Origin: Moorena sp. SIOASIH
GTDB lineage: Bacteria; Cyanobacteriota; Cyanobacteriia; Cyanobacteriales; Coleofasciculaceae
DNA length: 64,000 bases
Direction of reading: 5' to 3'
Assembly (NCBI RefSeq): GCF_010671925.1
Contig: NZ_JAAHIH010000007.1
Span: 310,001-374,000, forward strand
Shown: positions 33,326 through 43,587 of the stretch, one piece after another
How the letters are laid out: the number at the start of each line of letters is the position of its first letter
How positions within the stretch are numbered: position 1 is the first letter of the stretch
Position numbers and translations under genes: made by a program
Notes under the pieces: model-generated
Database searches by the model: none
Seen by the model: only the letters and a program-made list of their open reading frames with translations
Told to the model about the DNA's origin: nothing

Positions 33326-34648
33326 CTAAGAACTAACGGCTGAATTCTGACTAGCTTGCCACTGTTCCAAGTCTTCGATAATCATTGGATGCACATCAAA
33401 CCAGGTATGGTCACCGTAATACCCTAAGACATACTTATTTTGTAAAAGTTCATCACAAATAACCACTTCCCCTTGCTTGGGCAAATGATGGGTATTGGTA
33501 GTTAAGCGACCAGTTTGGTGAACAGCAGCCAATTCCGGAAAATGATAGTCATTGATGGTATAGGCTTTGCGTTCTTCTTGAATCGCCTCCTTAGCAATGG
33601 TTGTGTCTACATATTCCTTTTTTTTCTTCAGGGCGACCTGACAAGCCCCCCGCGCTAGTCGGATTAAATCCCGGATCACACCACCACTCTTTTCAGATAA
33701 TAGCTCTAGGGCATCGGGAGTGAATAGGTCTGTTTCGTTAATTTTAGCTAATCGTTTGGTAATCACAGACTTCAAGATATCTCGACCAAGTTTGTTAGGG
33801 GTTGAGGTGGGACGAGAATTGCGATCGCGTAGCGTGGCCGTAGGCCAATCGCATTCAAATACAGGCAAATTATACAAATCCAAACATTGGAAGCTTTCCA
33901 TGGGTTGCCGAAAGCTAGGGGAATATCGTAAGGAAATTGGAATGGTGTAGATAATATGACACTCTAATTCTGTCAGCAGCGGACTAGCAAACATTTCCAG
34001 AGCAGTTCTCAAATCATGGCGATCGAGACCATCTACAATCACTAATAATTTTTGCTTACGATCTTTCTCAGCAGCTTTAATAATATCGTTAACTCGATCA
34101 ATGATGTCACTAACAGCAGGGCGAATGTTAAGGGTTTTGGTCATATCCCGAGTTAATCCCCGTTTCAGAATTAACCCCAATTTTTTCAAAACCTCTGGTA
34201 ACTCTAACTGTTCAGTATCTGTTTCTTTATCTTGATAAATAACAGTTGTCAGGCTATTTTCTAAATCATCCAGTAAGCGCTGATCCCGATTTGACCACCA
34301 GCCTGGTTTAATGGCTTGGCGACAAACTTCCATCCCAATCAACACCACCACCTCAGCATAACCAATGTTATAGCGGTCGAGAGCTGTTGCCGTATCAACC
34401 CAGATTACGGCATAGTTTTCTGCTAGCTCCTGTTCAATTCGTCGCAATTCCGTTGTTTTTCCACTGCCCCGATGACCGGCTAATAAAAACTTAGCTGGCT
34501 GATCTTCCATTTCCAGAATAGCGATTAAATTTTCTACTGGACTATCCGTGCGCTGGACATAAAAGTCTCTGATTTCCTCTCGCGTCGTCAGGGGTTGCTC
34601 TGGGTTAAACAGTTGGTAAGCTGGTTTCCAATACTTGGCGTTGCTCAT
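33326..34648 (-). CDS. P-loop ATPase partner of the NACHT-TPR protein
   Basis: A 440-residue AAA-type ATPase: YWKPAYQLFNPEQPLTTREE, Walker A LLAGHRGSGKTTELRRI (residues 56-72), Walker B LLVIVDGLDRHD, sensor region CHIIYTIPISLRYSP, and a lid/winged-helix part (LLSEKSGGVIRDLIRLARG). The C-terminal ~70 residues (EVVICDELLQNKYVLGYYGD, then HTWFDVHPMI) form the short domain typical of ATPases encoded near large TPR/NACHT effectors. CDWPTATLRDRNSRP is encoded by a short palindromic repeat inserted in frame and is foreign to the fold. It is the first gene of a minus-strand block ATPase, Uma2, NACHT-TPR. ATG at 34648. Confidence 0.88.
   Translation of the reverse strand: MSNAKYWKPAYQLFNPEQPLTTREEIRDFYVQRTDSPVENLIAILEMEDQPAKFLLAGHRGSGKTTELRRIEQELAENYAVIWVDTATALDRYNIGYAEVVVLIGMEVCRQAIKPGWWSNRDQRLLDDLENSLTTVIYQDKETDTEQLELPEVLKKLGLILKRGLTRDMTKTLNIRPAVSDIIDRVNDIIKAAEKDRKQKLLVIVDGLDRHDLRTALEMFASPLLTELECHIIYTIPISLRYSPSFRQPMESFQCLDLYNLPVFECDWPTATLRDRNSRPTSTPNKLGRDILKSVITKRLAKINETDLFTPDALELLSEKSGGVIRDLIRLARGACQVALKKKKEYVDTTIAKEAIQEERKAYTINDYHFPELAAVHQTGRLTTNTHHLPKQGEVVICDELLQNKYVLGYYGDHTWFDVHPMIIEDLEQWQASQNSAVSS
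33819..33854. repeat. In-frame short palindromic insertion
   Basis: ATTGCGATCGCGTAGCGTGG followed by CCGTAGGCCAATCGCAT; related copies lie inside the acetyltransferase pseudogene at 36834-36870 and 37522-37559, and intergenically at 6570 and 45400-45450. It contains a HIP1 site and keeps the reading frame of the ATPase gene. Confidence 0.8.
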
Positions 34649-34913
<265 letters not shown>

Positions 34914-35870
34914 ATGGTCTATTATCTCAAAGATAAGTATATTATTTTACTTACGGCTTTTGGCTTTAAGCGTGTTTTTGGTACGGAAGAAAATAAAGCA
35001 CTACTTATTGATTTTTTAAATACCCTTTTACCACCTCATCATGAAATTGAAGATGTCACATTCAAAAATACAGACAAGGTAATTTTTGAAATCTACTGTC
35101 AAGCCAAAACTGGGGAAAGCTTTATTGTTCAACTTCAAAAAGCTAACCATAATTTCTTTAATGATAGAAGTGCTTACTATTCCACATTTCCGCTCCAAGA
35201 ACAAGCGCAAAAAGGCGATTGTAATTATCAGTTAAAGGCGGTTTATACTGTCGGGGTCTTAGATTTTGTTTTTGACGACCATAGACATGATGAGACAATC
35301 CTACATACTGTGGAGCTAAAAAATCAGGATTGTCAGGTATTTTATGACAAACTCAAATTCCTGTATATTGAGTTACCCAAGTTTACGAAAACCCTAGACC
35401 AGTTAGAGACGCATTTTGATAAATGGCTGTTTGTCCTGAAAAATCTCTCAGAATTAAACACTCGCCCTCAACCTTTTCAAGAGTCGGTATTTAATCAACT
35501 GTTTGACGTGGCAGAAATTGCGAATTTTTCTCGCACTGAACAGGATAACTACCAAAACAGTCTCAAATATTACCGGGATATGAATAATATTGTCGAGACT
35601 TCTAGACAAGAAGGGTTGCTACAAGGTCGCGAAGAAGGTTTACAAGAAGGTAGAGAAGAAGGGCTCAAACAAGGTCGAGAAGAAGGAGCACAACGAGAAC
35701 GAGCACTGATCCTCCGTCTGCTATCCCGTAGCTTAGGAGAAATACCGAGTGAACTGCAACAGCAAATTCGTCAACTGTCACTGGACCAGTTGGAAGGGTT
35801 GAGTGAAGCGTTGTTAGATTTTTATAATGTTGATGATTTAAGGGCTTGGTTGAATCAAACTCAAGAGTGA
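34914..35870 (+). CDS. Rpn-family nuclease/transposase-like protein with altered active site
   Basis: A 318-residue protein of the PD-(D/E)XK-type Rpn family (recombination-promoting nuclease): GFKRVFGTEENKALLIDFLN, then LLPPHHEIEDVTF, DRSAYYSTFPLQEQAQKGDC and LKAVYTVGVLDFVFDD. A coiled or linker stretch of QEG-REEG repeats (LQGREEGLQEGREEGLKQGR) leads to a C-terminal DUF4351-like helical bundle (LSRSLGEIPSELQQQIRQLS). The catalytic strand normally reads IFDIYC...FIVEMQK; here it is IFEIYC...FIVQLQK. So Asp is Glu and the key Glu is Gln, which predicts weak or no cleavage. Family members promote RecA-independent recombination. Confidence 0.88.
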   Translation: MVYYLKDKYIILLTAFGFKRVFGTEENKALLIDFLNTLLPPHHEIEDVTFKNTDKVIFEIYCQAKTGESFIVQLQKANHNFFNDRSAYYSTFPLQEQAQKGDCNYQLKAVYTVGVLDFVFDDHRHDETILHTVELKNQDCQVFYDKLKFLYIELPKFTKTLDQLETHFDKWLFVLKNLSELNTRPQPFQESVFNQLFDVAEIANFSRTEQDNYQNSLKYYRDMNNIVETSRQEGLLQGREEGLQEGREEGLKQGREEGAQRERALILRLLSRSLGEIPSELQQQIRQLSLDQLEGLSEALLDFYNVDDLRAWLNQTQE

Positions 35871-36092
35871 AAAGCTTCTGGAAAATAGTCAGCTATCAGC
35901 CGTAAGCTATCAGCCGTAAGCTTAAAATAAACATCAAATAGGATAATTTAAAGTCTGGGGAAAAGCTTATCAACTTTGTGATACAGGCTTCGACCCTGGG
36001 ACCCATAACCTGAAAGCTGAAAGCTGATAGCTGAAAGCTGAAAGCTGATAGCTGATAGCTGATAGCTGATAGCTGACCCCTGACCGCTTATA

Positions 36093-37719
36093 TTAAAACA
36101 TATCTGACATCCAAGGCTCAGATCCAGAAAACAATAATGTCGCTACCGACAACGCTTCCTTTGTAGCTTTCAAATAACCTGTAAGTTCCAGTTGTCTAGG
36201 GCTAAATAAACCAGTATACAAAGAAGCTAAGCCCCGGATACTAATTTGAAGATCCCCATTACCTCCTGGAGTAACTTCACCTTGCCCTTCATGAACACGT
36301 AAACGGAATCTACCGTTATTAGCCTCAATCAAATCATCATCAACTTCCAAGTGTAATTCCCCATCGATTCCTACCGGATAACCTCGCTTTTCTAAGGCTT
36401 TGGGAACATCAATCACTCGTGACATCCAGTAGTATCGAGTGTCAATTTTCGCCGTTTGTTCTGGTAACAGTAACATTAACGGGTCATGGGGAGAACTATA
36501 CCAATGCACCTGATCGACTAGGGAGCGATGATCAGCGATAAATGTCCAAAAACGCTTGATAGCAGCTGTGGTCAGCAATGCCCAATCGTTAACCGTAATC
36601 CGAAGCCCGTGATCGTCTTCCTGTTGAGTAAAAATAACGTAACCTTCCGGTATAGTTTCTGAACCAATCAGATAGCTATAGATAGTTTCTTCTGGTTTTG
36701 CTAGTATTGGTTTCACCAGATTTTCCCAGATAGCGTGATGGCGGTCTAAATTCCCATTATTGGCTTGAGCTTGTTGGTGATAGATCTCCTCGAAGATCTG
36801 GTAATTCTCTGGCTCGACTCGATGCATGGGAAGATTGCGTTCGCGAAGCGTGGCCGTAGGCCGTTCGCATAACGAAATCGTTTTGGTAGACAATTTCCAC
36901 AGGCAACGGTTTCCTGCCCGTTCATAGCCTACTTTCCGGTATAGGGCGTCAGTAGAAGCATTTGACACTCCCCGCCCTGGAAGGACGGGGATTCTTGCTT
37001 CAACGGGGTGACTTGTTTAACCAGGCCGGAGCCAGGAAAAATAGAGGTCTCCTCTCCACAAGCGTATTTGGTCTATGACCTAGGTTTCGGTGTGCCCCAC
37101 CGTACCTTGTCAGCCATGCAAAGCGCGAGTGTGGGAAACCCCCGCAGGTCGGCGCTGCATCGCTTTCAAAATCTACTTAAATAGATACTTTTTTATCTAA
37201 ATTTTTCATAGACGTTTAAGTCGTTAGACTAAATTACGCAATATGTATCTGATACATATTTTTTACGTTGCCTACTTATGGTTAGATAGCATCTATTTAG
37301 TTTAAAAGTTTATTATTTAGAATTATATATTAGCACACCTAGTACAAACTGTCAATAAAAAGTTAAAAAAAAAGCCGTCCTAAAAGGACGGGGCTTTAAA
37401 CCCAATTTTTTTGGTAAGCTACCCCTTGACCGCGATACTCTGGCGCTACACCAACCACAGCAATTCCTGCCATCGGCACAGGTTTACCACCGTACCATTG
37501 TGCCATGGGATAAATTGCCAAATTAGCGATCGCGTAGCGTGACCTTTGGTCAATCGCATTTCCAGCTTGGCGGATCACGCGGAAGTTTTCACTACCAAGA
37601 CGCTCAATGTAAGCTTCACAGTCACTTACGGAAACCCCAAAGCACTGAGATGTAATCACCCCAATCTGCTCAAGGTCTTGTGAGTTGCAAACCGGAATAT
37701 AGTCCAACCCAGGTATCAT
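36093..37719 (-). pseudogene. Eis-like GNAT acetyltransferase broken by an insertion
   Basis: The N-terminal part (37415-37719) reads MIPGLDYIPVCNSQDLEQIG and, after an in-frame short repeat, PMAGIAVVGVAPEYRGQGVA with the acetyl-CoA loop (R/Q-x-x-G-x-A). The C-terminal part (36093-36960) resumes at ASTDALYRKVGYERAGNRC and continues through a second GNAT half to a sterol-carrier-like C-terminal domain (LHLEVDDDLIEANNGRFRLR, ending EPWMSDMF). This is the order of Eis-family N-acetyltransferases. Between them is a 450-bp IS200/IS605-type element, and about 25 residues after RGQGVA are missing. Two short palindromic repeats have also entered the reading frame (CERPTATLRERN; AIDQRSRYAIAN). Confidence 0.85.
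36962..37414 (-). mobile_element. Non-autonomous IS200/IS605-type element (copy B)
   Basis: The right end lies at 36962-36999: a hairpin TTGACACTCCCCGCCCTGG then AAGGACGGGGATTCTT. The left end lies at 37370-37414: AGCCGTCCTAAAAGGACGGG then GCTTTAAACCCAATTTTTTT. The interior, read on the minus strand, contains AAGGTACGGTGGGGCACACC, matching copy A near the right end. There is no tnpA or tnpB; the middle (37170-37370) is very AT-rich. Transposition of this family is by single-strand excision at such subterminal hairpins. The strand follows the inferred left-to-right orientation. Confidence 0.75.
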
Positions 37720-38050
37720 ATTAAAAAAGTTTGTATTACATATACTACTATAATACAAACTTCTCTTGATGGTGATCGATACCAATCGGATTTGAATCGT
37801 TAATTTGAATTCTTAACAGTGATAGTTAAGTAAGCATTCAGCCGTCAGCTAATGCGCTACGCGCACGCTACTTGAGGTGCTATCAGCTTTTAGCTATCAG
37901 CTAATGCGCTACGCGCACGCTACCCAAACAGCTTTTGAAGAAAACAGGTAACCATTTGTTTAATCTGAGTGAAGTCCTACGGTCGAAGCCTGTGCCACAA
38001 AGTTTACCGCTGACCGCTGACCGCTGATAGCTGAATGCTTACATAGTTAA
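37720..38050. repeat. Repeat-rich intergenic region
   Basis: No gene is seen. TAAGCATTCAGCCGTCAGC starts at 37832. Two copies of CTAATGCGCTACGCGCACGC follow at 37850 and 37902. A GAAGCCTGTGCCACAAAG piece lies at 37985, and (CTGACCG)n closed by GCTGAATGCTTAC at 38028-38041. Confidence 0.75.
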
Positions 38051-38422
38051 CTACCGATAGTAACGATAAAAAATCCCATCATGCCTGCGCCTGGGAGAAT
38101 AGATTCTTACTCCCCTACGATTACGATAGTATATTTCATCGTCCCTGCGCCTGGGAGAATAGACTCGCCCACGCCCACGCCTAGGAGAATAGATGCGCAC
38201 CCGTCCACGCCTAGGAGAATAGATGCGCACCCGCCCACGCCCACGCCTGGGATAATAGATTCGCCGATGCCTGCGGCGTGAACGATTCCTGTGTTTACGC
38301 CCGAATGAAGAGATGACAACGTCTAGGTTACTATCCCCAACAACGATGCGACTTTCAGCGTTAACTGGAGCCAGAGGGACTAGAGCGATCAGTCCTGTGA
38401 GAATCACAATTGAGAATTTCAT
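38051..38422 (-). CDS. Arg-rich secreted repeat protein
   Basis: A 123-residue protein with a good signal peptide (MKFSIVILTGLIALVPLAPV, cut after NAES-type site). The mature part is extremely basic and repetitive: RRRHRRIYYPRRGRGRVRIY followed by three to four more units of (R)IYSPRRGRGRV and ending in YRNRRGVRIYSPRRRHD. The DNA units are CGCCTGGGAGAATAGA-like repeats of about 27-36 bases, so length probably varies between strains. The family is not recognised. Arg/Tyr-rich exported proteins can bind nucleic acid, polysaccharide or the envelope; that is conjecture. ATG at 38422 with CAGGAGGTCAGC just before it. Confidence 0.75.
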   Translation of the reverse strand: MKFSIVILTGLIALVPLAPVNAESRIVVGDSNLDVVISSFGRKHRNRSRRRHRRIYYPRRGRGRVRIYSPRRGRVRIYSPRRGRGRVYSPRRRDDEIYYRNRRGVRIYSPRRRHDGIFYRYYR

Positions 38423-39060
38423 CTTGCTGACCTCCTGTGGAAGAGCAATGCTATTTCAGCTAACGATAGATTAGGTAAAAGCGTCAGCTATCAGCTAAAG
38501 GCGTTTAGTCAGGTTTGTGACACCTTTTTAGTCAGGTGTTTTTGTCGAACTAAAGTCCATCCTTGATAGCTGATAACTGATCGCTCAATACTTACACAGA
38601 TAGACGAAATAGACGTAGCTTAGCTAAAAGAATGTTCCCACACCCCCCTCTCTGGTGGTATTTTTATCCGGTTCCAAAGGAACGTAAGCATTCAGCTATC
38701 AGCGTGTCGCGTATCAGCTAATGCGCTACGCGCACGCTACACCGAACAGCTCATGGGCTATGCACATTCTTATTGATGAGGAAAGCATTTTGAATAAAAG
38801 AGGTAAGCATTCGAATAATGCTGAGTTAAGTCTGCTGTTTCCGTAGCTTGAGCCTTGGCCTATGGGCAGGTTACGCCAATGGCTGATGGCTGACCGCTGA
38901 CCGCTGACCGCTTAATGCTTACAAAGGAACATCGCTTTTTGTTGATGACTGAGCACTAACCCTCAACCCTCAACCAAAAAGTTAAGAAGTGTGAAGTTTA
39001 GATCTAAAAGATGGTTAAAACAGTAGATAATAATCAATTTGGCAGAAAAAGGATAAAACC
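38423..39060. repeat. 640-bp intergenic region with small repeats
   Basis: No gene is seen. A direct repeat TTTAGTCAGGT occurs at 38505 and 38528. (CAGCTAT)n-type units framed by TAAGCATTC/GAATGCTTAC lie at 38689-38760 and 38801-38925, with GCTAATGCGCTACGCGCACG at 38716. The last 120 bases are AT-rich and may hold the promoter of the following gene. Confidence 0.7.
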
Positions 39061-40113
39061 ATGGCAGATTACCAGCACTGGGAGGAATCACTCGTCGCAT
39101 CAATTATCCGTCAGGCTCAGCAAAAACTGATGTCTCCCAGGAAATTTCATGCCCTCTGCCAACAGGTGATCAAATCAACTGGTCAAAAAAAGCTATACTT
39201 TTATCCACCACCTTCCGAGTTACTGGATGTAACTAACGGGATTACCATCAAAGAGTTAAGACAATTTTTAGACAAATTAGCCAAGTATGTAAGTAGTACC
39301 TCCTCAGAAGGACACCGAGTCACACTCTACCTAAAAAGAGTGCGGCTTAGATTAGGTAGGGTAAACAAGACAGTTGTTTTAGTCAAAAAAACCAGAGTAT
39401 GTCAGCACACTCCAAAATCTGTTGTAGAGGCGAAGCCTTATAGGAAAAAATTAGAGGTCAACCCCAAGGGGTTATATCCCAAGGCCATGCTATCCCAGGA
39501 TTTGCCCTCCCAAGATTTGCCTAAACAACCAGCTCCAATTCACCCTGAAATGCTATCTAGAGGGGGAATGAAAGTTGAGGTAGAAATAGCTGGAGCTGGC
39601 ATGGTTGGTCGGGTAGCTCGCCTGAGAATTAATGGCAAAGACCTGGCATTTAAAGCGTTTTTTGACCCAGATTTCGTCTGGCAGCATGGTCCTTGGGCGG
39701 AAATTCCGATTGGGATTAGACTGAAATATGCTCAGGTAACGAAAAACTGTGCAGAATTCTTGTTTGCTAGTCAAGATTGGATGGTATGGGAATGGATTTA
39801 TCCCGATACTAATCCCCAGTTTCGGAACAATGGCATCACTTATGAACAGTTTGCCGCTCAAGAAGGTCTAACTCAACTCAATTCATTAAATATATATAAT
39901 TACAATGCCTACAATATACGTCTTGATCCAGGGGGAATTCAGAAAGAATACTGGGGCAGACGCTGGCAGGATTTTTTCAGAGGAATTGTCTTTTACCTCA
40001 GAAAAGCCCACCGAGAAGGATTAAAATCCCTGACACCATACCTTTCAAAAAGAATGATTACTTACCTATTACGGCGATTAATTGTTTTAATTTCTCCTTG
40101 GAAAAGTGACTGA
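39061..40113 (+). CDS. Unidentified 350-residue protein, possibly kinase-related
   Basis: Not recognised. The N-terminal ~100 residues are helical and basic (SIIRQAQQKLMSPRKFHALC, then LRQFLDKLAKYVSS), followed by a Lys/Pro-rich linker to ~165. The C-terminal ~170 residues have a kinase-like flow: GAGMVGRVARLRINGKDLAF then KAFFD (possible Gly loop and beta-3 Lys), WMVWEWI (possible hinge) and LNIYNYNAYNIRLDPGGIQK where a catalytic loop would be. But there is no HRD or DFG, so it would be a pseudokinase or a different fold. It ends in a basic helical tail (LRRLIVLISPWKSD). It is a single gene with no obvious partner; the ATG at 39061 follows an AAAAAGGATAAAACC spacer. Confidence 0.7.
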   Translation: MADYQHWEESLVASIIRQAQQKLMSPRKFHALCQQVIKSTGQKKLYFYPPPSELLDVTNGITIKELRQFLDKLAKYVSSTSSEGHRVTLYLKRVRLRLGRVNKTVVLVKKTRVCQHTPKSVVEAKPYRKKLEVNPKGLYPKAMLSQDLPSQDLPKQPAPIHPEMLSRGGMKVEVEIAGAGMVGRVARLRINGKDLAFKAFFDPDFVWQHGPWAEIPIGIRLKYAQVTKNCAEFLFASQDWMVWEWIYPDTNPQFRNNGITYEQFAAQEGLTQLNSLNIYNYNAYNIRLDPGGIQKEYWGRRWQDFFRGIVFYLRKAHREGLKSLTPYLSKRMITYLLRRLIVLISPWKSD

Positions 40114-40447
40114 ATTAGACGAATGATGAGATAATGAGATGATGGGATGATGGAATGATGAGATAATCGCTAGAGTAAGCCAGACAATCAAGCCAGAGAA
40201 TAAGGTATAGTTGGGTTAGTACTCAATTATCTATTAGAGTCAGACTAATTAACCTGAATAAAAATCTCCCCATCTCCCCATCTCCCCATCTCCCCACACC
40301 TCCCACCCTCCCCACCCTTCCCACACTTTCATTTTTATTGACAAATAATTCCCATCTTTTCACACAAGACTTTGGTAGGATATCTATAAAAGTGTCCCTA
40401 AACGCACAACTATACATCCCACAACTATACATCTCCCTCTGCTGACT
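40114..40447. repeat. Intergenic region upstream of secA
   Basis: (GATGAGATAAT)-type repeats at 40122-40167, (CTCCCCAT)n at 40267-40300 and a CCACCCTCCCCACCCTTCCC tract to 40325. TTGACA at 40338 has no good -10 at 17 bases; TAGGATATCTATAAA near 40375 could be a -10 region. So the secA promoter is only loosely located. Confidence 0.55.
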
Positions 40448-43264
40448 ATGCTTAAGAGACTAATTGGTGATCCCAACGCACGTAAACTCAAACGGTACCA
40501 ACCTGATGTTGTAGAAGTTAACCTCCTCGAAGAAGACATCCAGCACCTATCGGATGAACAACTCAGAGGCAAAACCGCAGAGTTTAAACAGCAGCTGGAG
40601 AAAGCCAACACTACTCAAGAGCGTGATGAAATTCTTGATCAAATTCTGCCAGAAGCCTTTGCTGTAGTGAGGGAAGCAGGAAAGCGAGTGCTGGGTATGC
40701 GTCACTATGATGTCCAAGTCATGGGTGGCATTGTCCTGCACAAAGGGCAAATCGCAGAGATGAAAACTGGTGAAGGAAAAACCCTGGTGGCTACTCTACC
40801 AGCTTATCTCAATGCCATCGATAGTAAAGGGGTTCACATTGTAACCGTTAACGACTACTTAGCCCGTCGGGACGCGGAATGGATGGGACAAGTTCATCGC
40901 TTCCTAGGTCTGAGTGTCGGGCTGATTCAATCGGGAATGTCCCCGGTCGAGCGGCAAAAGAACTATGCCTGTGATATAACCTATAGCACCAACAGTGAAT
41001 TAGGCTTTGACTATCTCCGGGACAACATGGCCACAGCAATGTCAGATGTGGTGCAACGTCCATTTAATTATTGCATCATTGACGAAGTAGACTCAGTACT
41101 GATTGATGAGGCCCGAACCCCACTGATTATTTCTGGGCAAGTGGAGCGACCGACTGAGAAGTACATTAAGGCAGCAGAAATTGCCCGCATGCTCTATCCA
41201 GAAGATCCAGACAATCCTGAACAACTAGGACACTACGAAGTTGATGAAAAAGCCCGTAACATCTTGATGACCGATGAAGGGTTTATCGAAGCAGAGCAAC
41301 TTCTAGGGGTTAAAGATTTGTACGACCCCAAAGACCCTTGGGCTCATTATATTTCCAATGCCCTCAAGGCTAAGGAACTGTTTCAGAAAGATGTCAACTA
41401 TATCGTGCGGAATGGGGAAGTAGTGATTGTAGACGAGTTCACTGGCCGAGTTTTGGCAGGACGCCGGTGGAGTGATGGTCTACACCAAGCCATAGAAGCC
41501 AAGGAACGGGTAGACATTCAAAATGAAACCCAAACCCTGGCAACCATTACCTATCAGAATTTCTTCTTGCTCTATCCCAAACTCGCTGGTATGACAGGTA
41601 CTGCGAAAACAGAAGAAGCAGAATTTGAAAAAATCTACAACTTGCAAGTTACCATTATTCCCACTAACAAACCCTCTAAACGTCAAGACGTTTCCGATGT
41701 GGTTTACAAGACAGAGCCAGCTAAGTGGAGGGCAGTAGCAGAAGAATGTGCTGAACTCCATGAACAAGGACGTCCGGTACTAGTGGGAACCACCAGTGTA
41801 GAAAAATCCGAGTTGTTGTCGGGTCTGTTAGCCGAAAAGGGCGTACCCCATAACCTGCTCAATGCTAAACCCGAAAATGTGGAGCGGGAATCAGAAATTG
41901 TGGCTCAGGCAGGACGGAAAGGAGCCTTGACTATTTCCACCAACATGGCCGGGCGAGGAACAGATATTATTTTGGGAGGTAATGCTGACTTCATGGCACG
42001 GCTGAAGCTACGGGAATATTTTATGCCCAAAATAGTGCAGCCCGAGGAAGACGAAGCCTTTTCCCCCATAGCGGTAACTACTGCCAAGCCTAAATCGGAC
42101 GCTGTTGGGTTTGCTCCAGGAAAGAAACAGAAAAGCTGGAAGGTTAGCCCTCAGATTTTCCCTACCAAATTGTCCCGGGAAACCGAACAAATCCTAAAAG
42201 AGGCAGTAAATTTTGCAGTTGAACAGTATGGACAGCAGAGTTTACCGGAACTAGAAGCAGAAGAGAAATTAGCGATCGCTTCAGAAAATGCTCCCACCAA
42301 TGACGCAGTTATTCAAAAGCTGCGGGAAGTTTATAAAGCAATTCGAGGGGAATATGACGCATTCACCACCCGAGAACATGATGAAGTGGTAGAAAAAGGT
42401 GGCCTGCACGTTGTTGGTACTGAACGTCATGAATCCCGCCGTATTGATAACCAGCTCAGAGGACGAGCTGGACGGCAAGGTGACCCCGGTTCTACCCGAT
42501 TTTTCCTAAGTTTGGAAGACAATCTCCTGCGGATATTCGGAGGCGATCGCGTAGCAAGGATGATGGATATGTTCCGGGTTGAGGAAGATATGCCCATCGA
42601 ATCCGGGATGCTCACCAGCTCCTTAGAAAATGCCCAGAAAAAAGTGGAAACCTTCTACTACGATACCCGGAAGCAGGTATTTGAGTATGACGAGGTAATG
42701 AACAACCAACGGCGGGCAATTTACGCAGAAAGACGGCGAGTGCTGGAAGGACTAGACCTCAAAGAACAAGTCATCCAGTATGCCGAAAAGACCATGAGTG
42801 ATATTGTAGACGCCTACGTTAACCCAGAGTTACCACCAGAAGAGTGGGATTTAGAGAGCTTGGTAGGAAAGGTCAAAGAATTTGTCTACTTACTGCAAGA
42901 TCTAGAACCACAGCATCTAGAAGATATGACGGTTGGGGAAATCAAAACCTTCCTCCATGAAGAAGTCCGCAAAGCCTATGATATCAAGGAAGCTCAAGTC
43001 GATCAAATCCAGCCAGGACTAATGCGGCAAGCTGAGCGATTCTTTATCTTGAATCAAATCGATAACCTCTGGCGAGAGCATTTACAATCCATGGATGCCC
43101 TGCGGGAGTCAGTGGGATTACGAGGTTATGGCCAAAAAGACCCCCTGATTGAGTATAAGCAGGAAGGCTATGAGATGTTCTTGGAAATGATGATCGATAT
43201 CCGCCGCAATGTGGTCTACTCCCTGTTCCAGTTCCAGCCACAAATGCAACCACAAGCAGTGTAA
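40448..43264 (+). CDS. secA: Preprotein translocase ATPase SecA
   Basis: A 938-residue motor that drives proteins through SecYEG in the cytoplasmic and thylakoid membranes. Nucleotide-binding fold 1 has Walker [21 protein letters not shown] and the DEAD-like box [20 protein letters not shown]. The preprotein cross-linking domain and the second fold ([40 protein letters not shown]) are intact. The helical scaffold and wing end at [12 protein letters not shown] without the Cys/His zinc tail of E. coli SecA, as is usual in cyanobacteria. ATG at 40448. A HIP1 site lies within the coding sequence near 42271. Confidence 0.98.
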   Translation: MLKRLIGDPNARKLKRYQPDVVEVNLLEEDIQHLSDEQLRGKTAEFKQQLEKANTTQERDEILDQILPEAFAVVREAGKRVLGMRHYDVQVMGGIVLHKGQIAEMKTGEGKTLVATLPAYLNAIDSKGVHIVTVNDYLARRDAEWMGQVHRFLGLSVGLIQSGMSPVERQKNYACDITYSTNSELGFDYLRDNMATAMSDVVQRPFNYCIIDEVDSVLIDEARTPLIISGQVERPTEKYIKAAEIARMLYPEDPDNPEQLGHYEVDEKARNILMTDEGFIEAEQLLGVKDLYDPKDPWAHYISNALKAKELFQKDVNYIVRNGEVVIVDEFTGRVLAGRRWSDGLHQAIEAKERVDIQNETQTLATITYQNFFLLYPKLAGMTGTAKTEEAEFEKIYNLQVTIIPTNKPSKRQDVSDVVYKTEPAKWRAVAEECAELHEQGRPVLVGTTSVEKSELLSGLLAEKGVPHNLLNAKPENVERESEIVAQAGRKGALTISTNMAGRGTDIILGGNADFMARLKLREYFMPKIVQPEEDEAFSPIAVTTAKPKSDAVGFAPGKKQKSWKVSPQIFPTKLSRETEQILKEAVNFAVEQYGQQSLPELEAEEKLAIASENAPTNDAVIQKLREVYKAIRGEYDAFTTREHDEVVEKGGLHVVGTERHESRRIDNQLRGRAGRQGDPGSTRFFLSLEDNLLRIFGGDRVARMMDMFRVEEDMPIESGMLTSSLENAQKKVETFYYDTRKQVFEYDEVMNNQRRAIYAERRRVLEGLDLKEQVIQYAEKTMSDIVDAYVNPELPPEEWDLESLVGKVKEFVYLLQDLEPQHLEDMTVGEIKTFLHEEVRKAYDIKEAQVDQIQPGLMRQAERFFILNQIDNLWREHLQSMDALRESVGLRGYGQKDPLIEYKQEGYEMFLEMMIDIRRNVVYSLFQFQPQMQPQAV

Positions 43265-43587
43265 TGCCTTATGTAGAATTAAGAATGTAGAATGTAGAAT
43301 GCAGAATTAAGAATGCAGAATTAAGAATGTAAAATGTAGAATGTAGAATGTAGAATGTAGAATGCAGAATTAAGAATGTAGAATGCAGAATTAAGAATGT
43401 AGAATGTAGAATGTAGAATTAAGAATGTAGAATGTAGAATGTAGAATGTAGAATTTGAAATTCTTAATTCTTTCTTAATTCTTTCTTAATTCTTTCTTAA
43501 TTCTTAATTCTTAATTCTTTCTTAATTCTTTCTTAATTCTTAATTCTTAATTCTTAATTCTTAATTCTTAATTCTTAATTCTTAATT
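43265..43587. repeat. Tandem repeats downstream of secA
   Basis: (AGAATGT)n with AGAATTA and AGAATGC variants runs from 43277 to 43455, then (TTAATTC)n with TTTCTTAATTC variants to 43588. The two arrays are near reverse complements of one another, so the region can fold into a long imperfect hairpin between two convergent genes. Confidence 0.85.

Noticed and set aside
40338-40390. secA promoter with TTGACA at 40338
   Set aside because: No -10 hexamer at 16-18 bases; kept only as a loose remark.
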